DNA from: JBDHXE01 sp035445085
GTDB taxonomy: Bacteria > Bacteroidota > Ignavibacteria > Kapaibacteriales > UBA2268
Length of the DNA: 64,000 bases
Direction: 5' to 3'
Assembly (NCBI GenBank): GCA_035445085.1
Contig: DAOMQA010000012.1
Location: forward strand, 1-64,000
Of this stretch, positions 18,515 through 25,381 are shown piece after piece. The first letter of the stretch is position 1, and each line of letters starts with the position of its first letter. A program made the translations under genes and the position numbers. A model generated the notes under the pieces. That model was not told where the DNA came from, ran no database searches, and worked only from the letters and a program-made list of their open reading frames with translations.

Positions 18515-19130
18515 TTTTTGCTCCTTTAGATTTACTATTAGTTTCATTTATATATTCTTCTAACCATTCGGGCAATGATGGTTCTGGTGGCGGCATATAA
18601 TTATTCATTGATGATGCTTGGCTACCTACTCTACCATGTGGTGTTTCGCGATGACAATCCCAACAACGCTTTCCAGCGCCGTCTTTATGATTTTCTTCTG
18701 TAACATTTATGGCAGAAACCCTGTCGATTTGATTTTCGTGGCACCGCTTGCAATTTTCTTGTACCACAGCTCTACCTGCTTCGTGAATTCTAATAACCTG
18801 GGGCTCTAATCTGAATGTAAACATTGTGGCGTGCCTTAAACCGTCTTGCGCTTTGAACATATACTTACGTACAAAGTTATCGTGCGGCACGTGGCAATCA
18901 TTACAAACAGCTCTTTCCCTATGAGAACTATGAAGCCATGAAGAATAGTGTGTGGACATAACGTGGCAGTTTATACAAGCCTTCGGGTCATCAGTCAAAT
19001 ATGATGCGGCATTAGAGATTTTGACAATAAATAACCCAAGTCCGATAAATATACCAAGTAGAATAATTACAGGTAGTTGCCATCTTGAAGGTGGAATTAA
19101 TTTGACAATTAATTTCTTTAACCCATTCAT
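18507..19130 (-). CDS. nrfH: Cytochrome c nitrite reductase small subunit (membrane quinol-dehydrogenase)
   Basis: A NapC/NirT-family tetrahaem cytochrome of 207 residues that takes electrons from menaquinol and hands them to NrfA. One N-terminal membrane helix (20-38) is followed by four haem sites: CINCH at 52-56 with Met58 two residues after the His (the CxxCHxM arrangement of NrfH), CNDCH at 76-80, CKRCH at 127-131 and CWDCH at 156-160. The C-terminal tail (170-207), rich in Pro, Glu and Lys, is longer than in the small delta-proteobacterial NrfH. First gene of nrfH-nrfA-porin. An AGGGG ribosome binding site lies before the start. Confidence 0.97.
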   Translation of the reverse strand: MNGLKKLIVKLIPPSRWQLPVIILLGIFIGLGLFIVKISNAASYLTDDPKACINCHVMSTHYSSWLHSSHRERAVCNDCHVPHDNFVRKYMFKAQDGLRHATMFTFRLEPQVIRIHEAGRAVVQENCKRCHENQIDRVSAINVTEENHKDGAGKRCWDCHRETPHGRVGSQASSMNNYMPPPEPSLPEWLEEYINETNSKSKGAKNE

Positions 19131-19141
19131 ATTAAACCCCT

Positions 19142-19169
19142 GTTAATCGGATGATATAATCTTATTAAC
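19142..19169. promoter_or_regulatory. 28-bp imperfect palindrome over the nrfHA transcription start (candidate operator)
   Basis: The arms GTTAAT (19142-19147) and ATTAAC (19164-19169) are perfect inverted repeats. The inner GAT (19150-19152) and ATC (19159-19161) are also symmetric about the same centre, as is the central ATAT (19154-19157). In total 22 of 28 positions obey the dyad. It abuts the -7 box and covers the predicted start site, the position expected for a repressor. The adjacent Rrf2 regulator is the obvious candidate to bind it; this is inference. Confidence 0.55.
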
Positions 19170-19199
19170 AAAGGTAAGAATTATTTTTTATTTCTCAAA
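19169..19199 (-). promoter_or_regulatory. nrfHA promoter, TTTG-N19-TACCTTTG
   Basis: On the minus strand TTTG (19199-19196) is followed, after exactly 19 bases, by TACCTTTG (19176-19169), a full match to the Bacteroidota -33/-7 consensus. The -33 element lies inside the 3' end of the Rrf2 gene. The transcript would start near 19162, giving a ~32-nt leader. Confidence 0.8.
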
Positions 19200-19636
19200 T
19201 TATTTTTAATAGAATATATTTTTACTTCTGTTTTTTCTTTTAGGTCTTCTAAAGTTTGTGTCGAAAAGAGCTTGTATGCACGTTCGCGTATTGGACCCCA
19301 AGTATCGTGAACAGGGCAGGGAGTTTCTATATTACAGCCACTAAAACCTAATACGCACTCCTTAAAAACATCTAACCCATCTATTGCTGCAATTATATCT
19401 ATCAATCTAATTTCAGATGCTTCTTTATTTAAATAAAAGCCGCCGTCTTTACCTTTTCGTGAAGCTACAATTTTAGATTTTGTCAATTCTTGTAACGTTT
19501 TTGAAATAAACTCTCGTGGCTCGTTTAGTTCGTTTGAGATAGTATCTGCACTAATTTTTTGGTTCTTTTCTTGAATTGATAAAAACAAAACTGCTTTTAT
19601 TCCAATATCGCATTTTTTTGAGAAGAAAACTCGCAT
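19181..19636 (-). CDS. Rrf2 family transcriptional regulator (NsrR/IscR-like), first copy
   Basis: 151 residues, normal for Rrf2. The N-terminal winged helix (1-75) includes EPREFISKTLQELTKSKIVASRKGKDGGF, the recognition helix and wing. The sensory loop has three cysteines, ECVLGFSGCNIETPCPVH, spaced CX6CX5C, which would hold an Fe-S cluster as in NsrR/IscR. It is transcribed toward nrfHA and divergently from the RIC gene, so it most likely controls both in response to NO or Fe-S status. The spacing differs from E. coli NsrR (CX4CX5C), so I do not use that name. It has its own promoter and only ~14 nt of leader. Confidence 0.93.
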   Translation of the reverse strand: MRVFFSKKCDIGIKAVLFLSIQEKNQKISADTISNELNEPREFISKTLQELTKSKIVASRKGKDGGFYLNKEASEIRLIDIIAAIDGLDVFKECVLGFSGCNIETPCPVHDTWGPIRERAYKLFSTQTLEDLKEKTEVKIYSIKNNLRNKK

Positions 19637-19656
19637 ATATCTTGTTATATTTTATA

Positions 19657-19687
19657 CAAAAGTAAAGATAGAAAAATTATTAACAAT
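19657..19687 (-). promoter_or_regulatory. Promoter of the first Rrf2 regulator
   Basis: The minus strand reads ATTG (19687-19684), then 19 bases, then TACTTTTG (19664-19657), matching TAnnTTTG. The transcript would start about 19650. The remaining ~240 bases up to the RIC promoter are extremely AT-rich and hold nothing else I can name. Confidence 0.65.
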
Positions 19688-19928
19688 ACTTATTTTTGAT
19701 ATTATCGGATTAATTTGTCTTATTTTATAAAATAATTGACTATTTTTGTAAATAAAGTTAATTAGAATAAACTAAAATAATTTAAGTAACGAATTAAACA
19801 TTTAAATTAATTAATCAATTTAATTCTCTCGTTTATTAACTTTTTATAAAAAATATATGTTATTCGAAAATTATAAAATAAATTAAACTAAAAAGTATTT
19901 TTATACTTCTTTATTAAAGAAATTATAT

Positions 19929-19936
19929 TACATTTG
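19929..19936 (+). promoter_or_regulatory. Probable -7 element for the RIC-fusion gene
   Basis: TACATTTG matches TAnnTTTG and would start transcription near 19943, ~27 nt before the first ATG. No TTTG sits 19 bases upstream, so expression may need an activator. Confidence 0.5.
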
Positions 19937-19969
19937 TAAAGTCTAATTTATTATTGAAAATAATAAGAT

Positions 19970-20926
19970 ATGGAATCAATTATGGAAAACGTCCTTAATG
20001 TAACTTTGTTAGAACCAAGGTTAAAGCATCCTACAATTTTTGCTGAATTTGACAAATTGAACGAAGGCGAAAGTTTGGTCATATTAAACGATCATGACCC
20101 AAAACCACTTTACTACCAATTATTAGGTATGAGAGGCGAAATATTTACTTGGGAGTACCAAGAACAAGGTCCAGAATGGTGGCGTATAAATATTAGTAAA
20201 ATTATTACTGGCGAAGGTGGCGAAACGTTAGGCGAAATAGCTGCCAAAGACTTACGCAAAGCTCAAATATTTAAAAAGCATGGCTTAGACTTCTGTTGTG
20301 GTGGCAACAAAACAGTTAAAGAAGCATGTGAAGAAAAAGGCTTAAATGTAATCGCTATCGAGCAAGAATTACAGCAAGCAGACCAATTACCAGAAAGTCG
20401 CCCACTGCCATACAACGAGTGGGGTATTGATTTTCTTTCTGATTATATTGTCAATACACATCATTCATATTTGAGAAAGAATTTACCTGATATTCAGTCT
20501 TATTCTAAAAAAGTATTGAGAGTTCACGGCTTAAATCACCCTGAATTAGCAAGAGTAAACGAATTAGTAGAAGCTATTAGCAGTGAATTAACTTCGCACA
20601 TGGTAAAAGAAGAACAAGTTTTATTCCCATTTATTAAGCACTTAGTTGCAGCCAAAAATGGTACTCTTAAATATGAAGCTGGTTCGTTTGGTAGTGTAGA
20701 AAACCCAGTGAATGATATGATTCACGAACACAAATCAGTTGGTAACAACTTAGAAGAATTGCATAACATTACTGGTGCATATAAATTACCAAGCGATGCA
20801 TGTGCTAGCTATAGCTTATTGTATCGTATGCTGCACGAAATGGAAGATGATATTCATTTGCATATTCATCTTGAAAATAACATCCTTTTCCCTAAAGCAG
20901 TAGAATTAGAAAAATCTTTAAGATAA
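19970..20926 (+). CDS. DUF2249 - ScdA/RIC-type di-iron repair protein fusion
   Basis: 318 residues with three parts. Residues ~15-78 are a DUF2249 domain (LKHPTIFAEFDKLNEGESLVI ... WWRINISK, written here with a gap). Residues 84-138 are the ScdA_N/DUF542 domain with the hallmark FCCGGNKTVKEAC (Cys109-Cys110). Residues 150-318 are a hemerythrin-like four-helix bundle with His164/165, His210, Glu214, His252/254, His289 and His296/298/300 as di-iron ligand candidates. RIC proteins (YtfE, ScdA, DnrN) repair Fe-S clusters damaged by nitric oxide or peroxide, in the cytoplasm. E. coli YtfE lacks the DUF2249 part. The gene is divergent from an Rrf2 regulator. A second ATG lies four codons in. A stem-loop follows. 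Confidence 0.93.
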   Translation: MESIMENVLNVTLLEPRLKHPTIFAEFDKLNEGESLVILNDHDPKPLYYQLLGMRGEIFTWEYQEQGPEWWRINISKIITGEGGETLGEIAAKDLRKAQIFKKHGLDFCCGGNKTVKEACEEKGLNVIAIEQELQQADQLPESRPLPYNEWGIDFLSDYIVNTHHSYLRKNLPDIQSYSKKVLRVHGLNHPELARVNELVEAISSELTSHMVKEEQVLFPFIKHLVAAKNGTLKYEAGSFGSVENPVNDMIHEHKSVGNNLEELHNITGAYKLPSDACASYSLLYRMLHEMEDDIHLHIHLENNILFPKAVELEKSLR

Positions 20927-20971
20927 ATATAAAAGGTAATTAAATTGCTCTTAATGAATTAAAATGTTTAT

Positions 20972-20997
20972 TATGCTCCCTTTTTAGAGGGAGCATA
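20972..20997 (+). terminator. Stem-loop between RIC fusion and DUF1858/DUF2249 gene
   Basis: A perfect 10-bp stem, TATGCTCCCT (20972-20981) with AGGGAGCATA (20988-20997), with a 6-nt loop. It lacks a T tract, so it may only partly stop transcription or may stabilise the upstream mRNA. Confidence 0.5.
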
Positions 20998-21040
20998 TAT
21001 TAGCAAAGAGATTAAATTCAACGAGCTTTTAATACATAGA

Positions 21041-21847
21041 ATGAAAGTAATAAATGTAAATACTAAAATTGGCTATATTTTGAAGCAACATCCAGATGCT
21101 TTAGAAGCAATTATTAGTATTTCTCCTAAGTTTAATAAGCTCCGTAATCCACTATTACGGAAATTAATGGCATCACGGACATCAATTAATATGGCAAGCA
21201 AAATTGGTGGTTGCTCTGTAGACGATTTTTTTGAAAAGCTTCAAGCTCTCGGATTTGTAGTGGATAGATCTGTGGGCGCCGATGAAGATTCAGGAAATGC
21301 TCCTATACCTGACTTTATGAAAAATGTGTCTACTGATAATGTCATAGAACTTGATGTCCGTCCGATGCTTAATGAGGGTAAAGATCCTCTTTATCTTATT
21401 AGGGAGAAAGTCAAAGACTTAACACCTAAACAAGTACTCAAATTGTTAAATAGCTTCGAACCAATACCTTTAATCGAGTTACTCAAAAATCAAGGTTTTG
21501 AAAGCTATACTGAAATTGTAAACGAAAATCTTATTATTACTTACTTTCATAGATTAGAAAGTTCAAGTAATAATACTGCAAGTGTCAGATCAAGTGATGA
21601 TTGGGATTCGGTACTTACAAAATTTAATGGCAACCTTACAGAAATTGATGTTCGCCATTTAGAAATGCCTTTGCCTATGCTAACAATTCTTGATGAATTA
21701 GAGCATTTGCCTATTGATAAAGCCCTATATGTTAATCATAAAAGAATCCCTGTATTTCTATTACCAGAGTTACAAGAAAGAAAATATGATTATAGAATTA
21801 AGGAAGTTAGTGATGGCGAAGTATATCTCTTAATATTCAAGGCATAA
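21041..21847 (+). CDS. DUF1858 - DUF2249 - DUF2249 protein
   Basis: 268 residues, cytoplasmic, no membrane segment. Residues 1-75 match DUF1858 (TKIGYILKQHPDALEAII, then NMASKIGGCSVDDFFEKL), a small domain often found with Fe-S and hybrid-cluster-type proteins. Two DUF2249 domains follow at ~101-171 (ELDVRPMLNEGKDPLYLI) and ~198-268 (EIDVRHLEMPLPMLTILDEL); the latter ends the protein. DUF2249 has a small alpha-beta, TusA/SirA-like fold, but no reaction is known to me. The stop is one base before the start of the membrane protein gene, so they are translationally coupled. Its setting points to nitric-oxide or metal-centre stress; the function is not established. Confidence 0.8.
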   Translation: MKVINVNTKIGYILKQHPDALEAIISISPKFNKLRNPLLRKLMASRTSINMASKIGGCSVDDFFEKLQALGFVVDRSVGADEDSGNAPIPDFMKNVSTDNVIELDVRPMLNEGKDPLYLIREKVKDLTPKQVLKLLNSFEPIPLIELLKNQGFESYTEIVNENLIITYFHRLESSSNNTASVRSSDDWDSVLTKFNGNLTEIDVRHLEMPLPMLTILDELEHLPIDKALYVNHKRIPVFLLPELQERKYDYRIKEVSDGEVYLLIFKA

Positions 21848-21848
21848 A

Positions 21849-23141
21849 ATGTTCCCAAATGTTTCGAATACTGGTTCTATAAAGACCACCTCCTACAAAG
21901 TAGTTCTCCCATTTTATTTGTATGCTGCTCTTTCTTTTTTAGTGGCAACCATAATGTTGTTTATATCGAATGATGCTTTTTTAAGTCATTATTTCCACCC
22001 GCATATTTTAGCCATTACACACGCAATGGCATTAGGTTGGGGTACAATGGTAATTTTAGGAGCTGGGCACCAATTAGTGCCTGTGCTTATTGAAGGCAAG
22101 CTATATAGTGAAAAGTTAGCTTATTCAGCCTTTATTCTTGCTGCAGTGGGGATTCCACTTTTAGTATACGGATTTTATACATTTAATATGAACGCTCCTG
22201 CGAAGTGGGGAGGCAGACTGATAGTCTTTGCCGTTATATCTTTCCTTGTAAATATTGCGATGAGTATCAAGCATAGTAAAGGGGAAAACGTACACTCTGT
22301 TTTTATATTTACTTCTACGATTTGGCTTTTGATAACTACTTTATTTGGATTAGTCTTAGTTTATAATTTTACTTACGACCTAATGCCAAATGATTCTTTG
22401 CATTATTTACCGTTGCACGCTCATGCTGGTATGATTGGCTGGTTTCTATTATTAGTAATTGGCGTAGGTTCTCGCTTGATTCCGCTATTTTTAATCTCTA
22501 AATACACAAATCCTAAATTACTTTGGATAATTTTACTTTTAATTAACGGTGCTCTACTGTTATATTTTACTATATTTTATTTTTTTCAACACGACGGCGC
22601 AACTTTTATACCTACCTCTTTAGTATTAATAGCAGTAGCTTTATTTATTTACTATTGTTATATGGCTTATGCCAAAAGACTGCGGAGACAAGTAGATGAA
22701 CAAGTTAAAATATCTCTATTATCTGTATTTATGCTTTTGTTGCCTGTAATTTTATTATTTACAATTATTACTCTATTAATGAATACTGCTGATGAGCAAG
22801 TAAATTTAATTTTAACTTATGGCTTTGTTATTTTCTTTGGATGGATAACAGCAATTATTTTGGGGATGACTTTCAAAACCTTGCCTTTCATCGCTTGGAA
22901 CAAAGCTTATCGCAACCGTTCAGCAATGAGCAAAACACCTTCCCCAAAAGATTTATTCGATAATAATATTTTTAAGCTAATGGGTATAGCATATTTATTT
23001 GGTTTTACGTCTCTTACAATTGGAATTTTGTTTTCATTGCAATTTTTGTTACAAATTGGCTCAATATTGCTAATTATTACAGCAATATTTTACAATTGGA
23101 ACGTAATTAAGGTTATTAATCATAAAGCGATTATAAAATGA
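21849..23141 (+). CDS. 12-TM heme-copper-oxidase subunit I/NnrS-like membrane protein
   Basis: 430 residues with about 12 membrane helices. Conserved-looking histidines cluster in two places: H47, H50, H52, H58 and H74 in the HPHILAITHAMALGWGT ... LGAGHQLVP part, and H185, H190 and H192 in HYLPLHAHAGMIGWF. A THxxxLGW-type helix and a HAHxGMxGW helix are what one sees in heme-copper oxidase subunit I relatives and NnrS-type haem-copper proteins of nitric-oxide gene sets. I cannot show a full CuB/haem ligand set, so oxidase activity is not claimed. It is coupled to the upstream DUF2249 gene (1-base gap) and the downstream MIP18 gene (ATGA overlap). Confidence 0.78.
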   Translation: MFPNVSNTGSIKTTSYKVVLPFYLYAALSFLVATIMLFISNDAFLSHYFHPHILAITHAMALGWGTMVILGAGHQLVPVLIEGKLYSEKLAYSAFILAAVGIPLLVYGFYTFNMNAPAKWGGRLIVFAVISFLVNIAMSIKHSKGENVHSVFIFTSTIWLLITTLFGLVLVYNFTYDLMPNDSLHYLPLHAHAGMIGWFLLLVIGVGSRLIPLFLISKYTNPKLLWIILLLINGALLLYFTIFYFFQHDGATFIPTSLVLIAVALFIYYCYMAYAKRLRRQVDEQVKISLLSVFMLLLPVILLFTIITLLMNTADEQVNLILTYGFVIFFGWITAIILGMTFKTLPFIAWNKAYRNRSAMSKTPSPKDLFDNNIFKLMGIAYLFGFTSLTIGILFSLQFLLQIGSILLIITAIFYNWNVIKVINHKAIIK

Positions 23142-23461
23142 AAATATATACAAATGATGAAAGAAAATGTAATATTGCTCAAGCAGTATTAAAAAATGTT
23201 ATAGACCCAGAAGTTGGCTTAAATATAGTCGATTTAGGATTGGTTTATGAAATTAATTTTATCGAAGATGAAAAAGTTGTAGCATGTTTGATGACACTTA
23301 CTACTGAATTCTGCCCTATGGGAGAGTCTATTGTAGAAGATACCACTCAAACGTTACAAGCCGCATTTGCAGATTATAAAATTGAAGTCGAATTAACTTT
23401 TGATCCCGCTTGGAGTTTCGAATTGGTCTCCGAAGAGGGTCGTTTATTTTTAGGGAGGTAA
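23138..23461 (+). CDS. MIP18/DUF59 family metal-sulfur cluster assembly protein
   Basis: 107 residues, a single MIP18 (DUF59, PaaD/SufT-like) domain. The family signature is clear: VIDPEVGLNIVDLGLVYEI near residues 20-40, then MTLTTEFCPMGE with the conserved Cys near residue 66. Such proteins help mature or repair Fe-S clusters in the cytoplasm. The ATG overlaps the stop of the membrane protein gene by four bases (ATGA). The next gene's ribosome binding site lies over its last codons. In this position it most likely serves Fe-S repair in the nitric-oxide response. Confidence 0.92.
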   Translation: MKIYTNDERKCNIAQAVLKNVIDPEVGLNIVDLGLVYEINFIEDEKVVACLMTLTTEFCPMGESIVEDTTQTLQAAFADYKIEVELTFDPAWSFELVSEEGRLFLGR

Positions 23462-23466
23462 TATAT

Positions 23467-23898
23467 ATGTTGAGTCTTACTTGCAAAGCTTCTATTAAAG
23501 CAGTAGTTTACTTAGGTTCTATATCGGGTAAAGGTAAAAAGGTCAGTATTCATGACGTTGCTGTAGCGATTGACGAAAATGAGCATACTGTCGCAAAATT
23601 GTTGCAAAAGCTATCAAAAAACAAAATTATTAATAGTGTTAAGGGACCTAATGGTGGGTTTTCTATGACTGAAGCACAAAAATCTCTGCCCGTTATTAAT
23701 ATCATCAACACCATAGACGGTGAAGATGTGTTTGAAAATTGCGGTTTAGGTTTAAATGAATGCTCAGAAACAAAGCCATGTCCTTTTCACTCTGATTTCA
23801 AGCCTATTAGAGAATCATTTAAAGTAATGTGTACAAATAAGAAAATTAATGAACTATATGAAGAAGTTAATAACGGTATTACTTTTTTAATAAATTAG
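23467..23898 (+). CDS. Rrf2 family transcriptional regulator, second copy
   Basis: The open frame goes back to 23410, but the start is the ATG at 23467. An AGGGAGG ribosome binding site lies at 23452-23458, and the protein then begins MLSLTCKASIKAVVYLGSI, the standard Rrf2 N terminus. 143 residues: winged helix (1-75, with KNKIINSVKGPNGGFSM as recognition helix and wing) and three cysteines in ENCGLGLNECSETKPCPFH, the same CX6CX5C spacing as the first copy. It lies between the MIP18 gene and the truncated haemoglobin gene, so it is probably an autoregulating sensor of the same stress. It is clearly diverged from the first copy rather than a recent duplicate. Confidence 0.92.
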   Translation: MLSLTCKASIKAVVYLGSISGKGKKVSIHDVAVAIDENEHTVAKLLQKLSKNKIINSVKGPNGGFSMTEAQKSLPVINIINTIDGEDVFENCGLGLNECSETKPCPFHSDFKPIRESFKVMCTNKKINELYEEVNNGITFLIN

Positions 23899-23902
23899 TA
23901 CG

Positions 23903-24328
23903 ATGGTTCAAAAAAAAGATATTGAAAATTTAGATGATATTAAATTATTAGTAAATACTTTCTATGGTAGCATCCGCGAAGATGAGCTTCTCGGTAAAAT
24001 CTTCAACGATGTTATCCAAGATAGATGGGATATTCATTTAGAGAAAATGTATAGATTCTGGCAAACGATGCTCTTAGAGGATAGAACTTATACAGGTAGA
24101 CCGTTCGTTCCTCATGCTCAATTGCCAGTCGAAGGTAAGCACTTTGCCCGATGGGTGAGACTATTCCATAACACGGTAGATAGTTTATTCTATGGAGAAA
24201 TTGCAGAAACGGCAAAATGGAGAGGGGAAAAAATGGCGGAAAATTTCCTAAGTAAAATTAACCTTAATCGTAAGCCTTCTAATTTGCCAAATTCTGAGAT
24301 GATCAACATACCATTTCAGAAGGTTTAA
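23903..24328 (+). CDS. Group III truncated haemoglobin
   Basis: 141 residues. The sequence follows truncated haemoglobins of class III: LVNTFYGSIREDELLGKIF at the A/B helix, MYRFWQTMLLEDRTYTGRPFVPHAQLP (written with its pattern) and the proximal haem ligand in GKHFARWVRLF, then AETAKWRGEKMAENF. These soluble haem proteins bind oxygen and nitric oxide, and class III members are often linked to nitrosative stress or reduced-nitrogen metabolism. It starts 4 bases after the second Rrf2 gene, in the same transcript. Confidence 0.92.
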   Translation: MVQKKDIENLDDIKLLVNTFYGSIREDELLGKIFNDVIQDRWDIHLEKMYRFWQTMLLEDRTYTGRPFVPHAQLPVEGKHFARWVRLFHNTVDSLFYGEIAETAKWRGEKMAENFLSKINLNRKPSNLPNSEMINIPFQKV

Positions 24329-24457
24329 TTTAGTTCAAATATAAATAGTTCTAAATTAAACTAATATTTAGGAAAAAAATTTTTACCATTTTTATCATTT
24401 AGACGTGGTTAAGAATTTTATTTGTTTACTTGTTGATTATATTTAAACTATAATATT

Positions 24458-25234
24458 ATGAATATAGAGAATTTTGAAAAAGCGCAAGGACATTGGATTT
24501 TAGCACGTATGGGCAAGAAAGTCTTACGTCCGGGTGGTAAAGAGCTTACCAAAAAAATGATTGAAGCTCTAAGTATTAAATCTAACGATGATGTGGTAGA
24601 ATTTGCACCGGGCTTAGGTTTTACCGCAAACTTAGTTTTAAACAACAAACCCTGCTCTTACGTGGGCGTCGATGCTGACCACGATGCTATTGAACACTTG
24701 CGAGGCAAGGTTTGCGGTCCTAATTGTACTTTCATTATGGGCAATGCTTCCAAAACAAACTTAGAGGATAATTCTAAAGATAAAGTCTTCGGTGAGGCAA
24801 TGCTTACAATGCACGCTGACCATAAAAAGTCCGAAATTATTAGAGAAGCTCATCGCATACTTAAAAAAGGCGGCTTATATGCCATTCACGAAATTGGTCT
24901 TACCCCTAATAATATGGACGAAGACACAAAAACAGAAGTACAAAGGGATTTAGCTCAATCTATTAGAGTAAATGCTCGACCTTTAACTGAAACTGAATGG
25001 CGATCGCTCTTAGAAAAGGAAGGTTTTAGTATAAAGCAAGTCATTACTAATCCAATGCTCTTATTAGAAAGAAAAAGAATGATTGACGATGAGGGATTAA
25101 TGGGTTATCTTAAAATATCGTTTAATATATTAACGCATCCAAAAGCTAAAAAACGTATTTTGGCAATGCGAAATGTATTTCATAAACATCAGAAGCAGAT
25201 GAACGCTATTTCTATTATAGCTCAAAAGAACTAA
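24458..25234 (+). CDS. Class I SAM-dependent methyltransferase in the NO-stress region
   Basis: 258 residues. A Rossmann-like methyltransferase: motif I VVEFAPGLGFTANLVL near residues 47-62, acidic loop VGVDADHDAIEHL after beta-2, GNASKTNLEDNSKDKVFGEAML, and ILKKGGLYAIHEIGL after beta-5. The N-terminal GHWILARMGKKVLRPGGKEL is distinctive, and I recall it in methyltransferases found beside nitric-oxide genes, but the substrate is unknown. A small molecule is more likely than DNA or rRNA, since there is no target-recognition part. It follows the truncated haemoglobin by 130 bases and ends at a strong terminator, so it closes the nitrite/NO block. Confidence 0.85.
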   Translation: MNIENFEKAQGHWILARMGKKVLRPGGKELTKKMIEALSIKSNDDVVEFAPGLGFTANLVLNNKPCSYVGVDADHDAIEHLRGKVCGPNCTFIMGNASKTNLEDNSKDKVFGEAMLTMHADHKKSEIIREAHRILKKGGLYAIHEIGLTPNNMDEDTKTEVQRDLAQSIRVNARPLTETEWRSLLEKEGFSIKQVITNPMLLLERKRMIDDEGLMGYLKISFNILTHPKAKKRILAMRNVFHKHQKQMNAISIIAQKN

Positions 25235-25258
25235 TATATAGAATTTTATTATCATTTA

Positions 25259-25296
25259 AAGGTAGTCTTTGCTATTTAGACTACCTTCTTTTTTTA
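25259..25296 (+). terminator. Intrinsic terminator after the methyltransferase
   Basis: A perfect 10-bp stem, AAGGTAGTCT (25259-25268) with AGACTACCTT (25278-25287), with a 9-nt loop, followed by a run of T broken only by one C. Confidence 0.92.
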
Positions 25297-25325
25297 ATTA
25301 CATAGCTATATTAAAATCTCTACAA

Positions 25326-25358
25326 TACAAAAAAAAGCAGCCCTTAAAAGACTGCTTT
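25326..25358 (-). terminator. Intrinsic terminator after the DUF2723 gene
   Basis: On the minus strand AAAGCAG (25358-25352) pairs with CTGCTTT (25340-25334) and is followed by a run of T (25333 down). It sits back to back with the terminator of the convergent methyltransferase gene. Confidence 0.85.
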
Positions 25359-25381
25359 ATAACATTATTATATACAATATC

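Noticed and set aside
18515..18547. Eleven extra N-terminal codons of nrfA (MKLIVNLKEQK)
   Set aside because: The AAAGGAG site and the membrane anchor place the start at 18514.
19637..19928. Possible CRP/FNR site TTGATATTATCGG near 19697 in the regulator-RIC gap
   Set aside because: The second half does not match ATCAA and the spacing is wrong; in such AT-rich DNA it is not convincing.
23410..23466. Upstream extension of the second Rrf2 gene
   Set aside because: The strong AGGGAGG site precedes the ATG at 23467, and the extension does not look like an Rrf2 N terminus; it overlaps the MIP18 gene in another frame.
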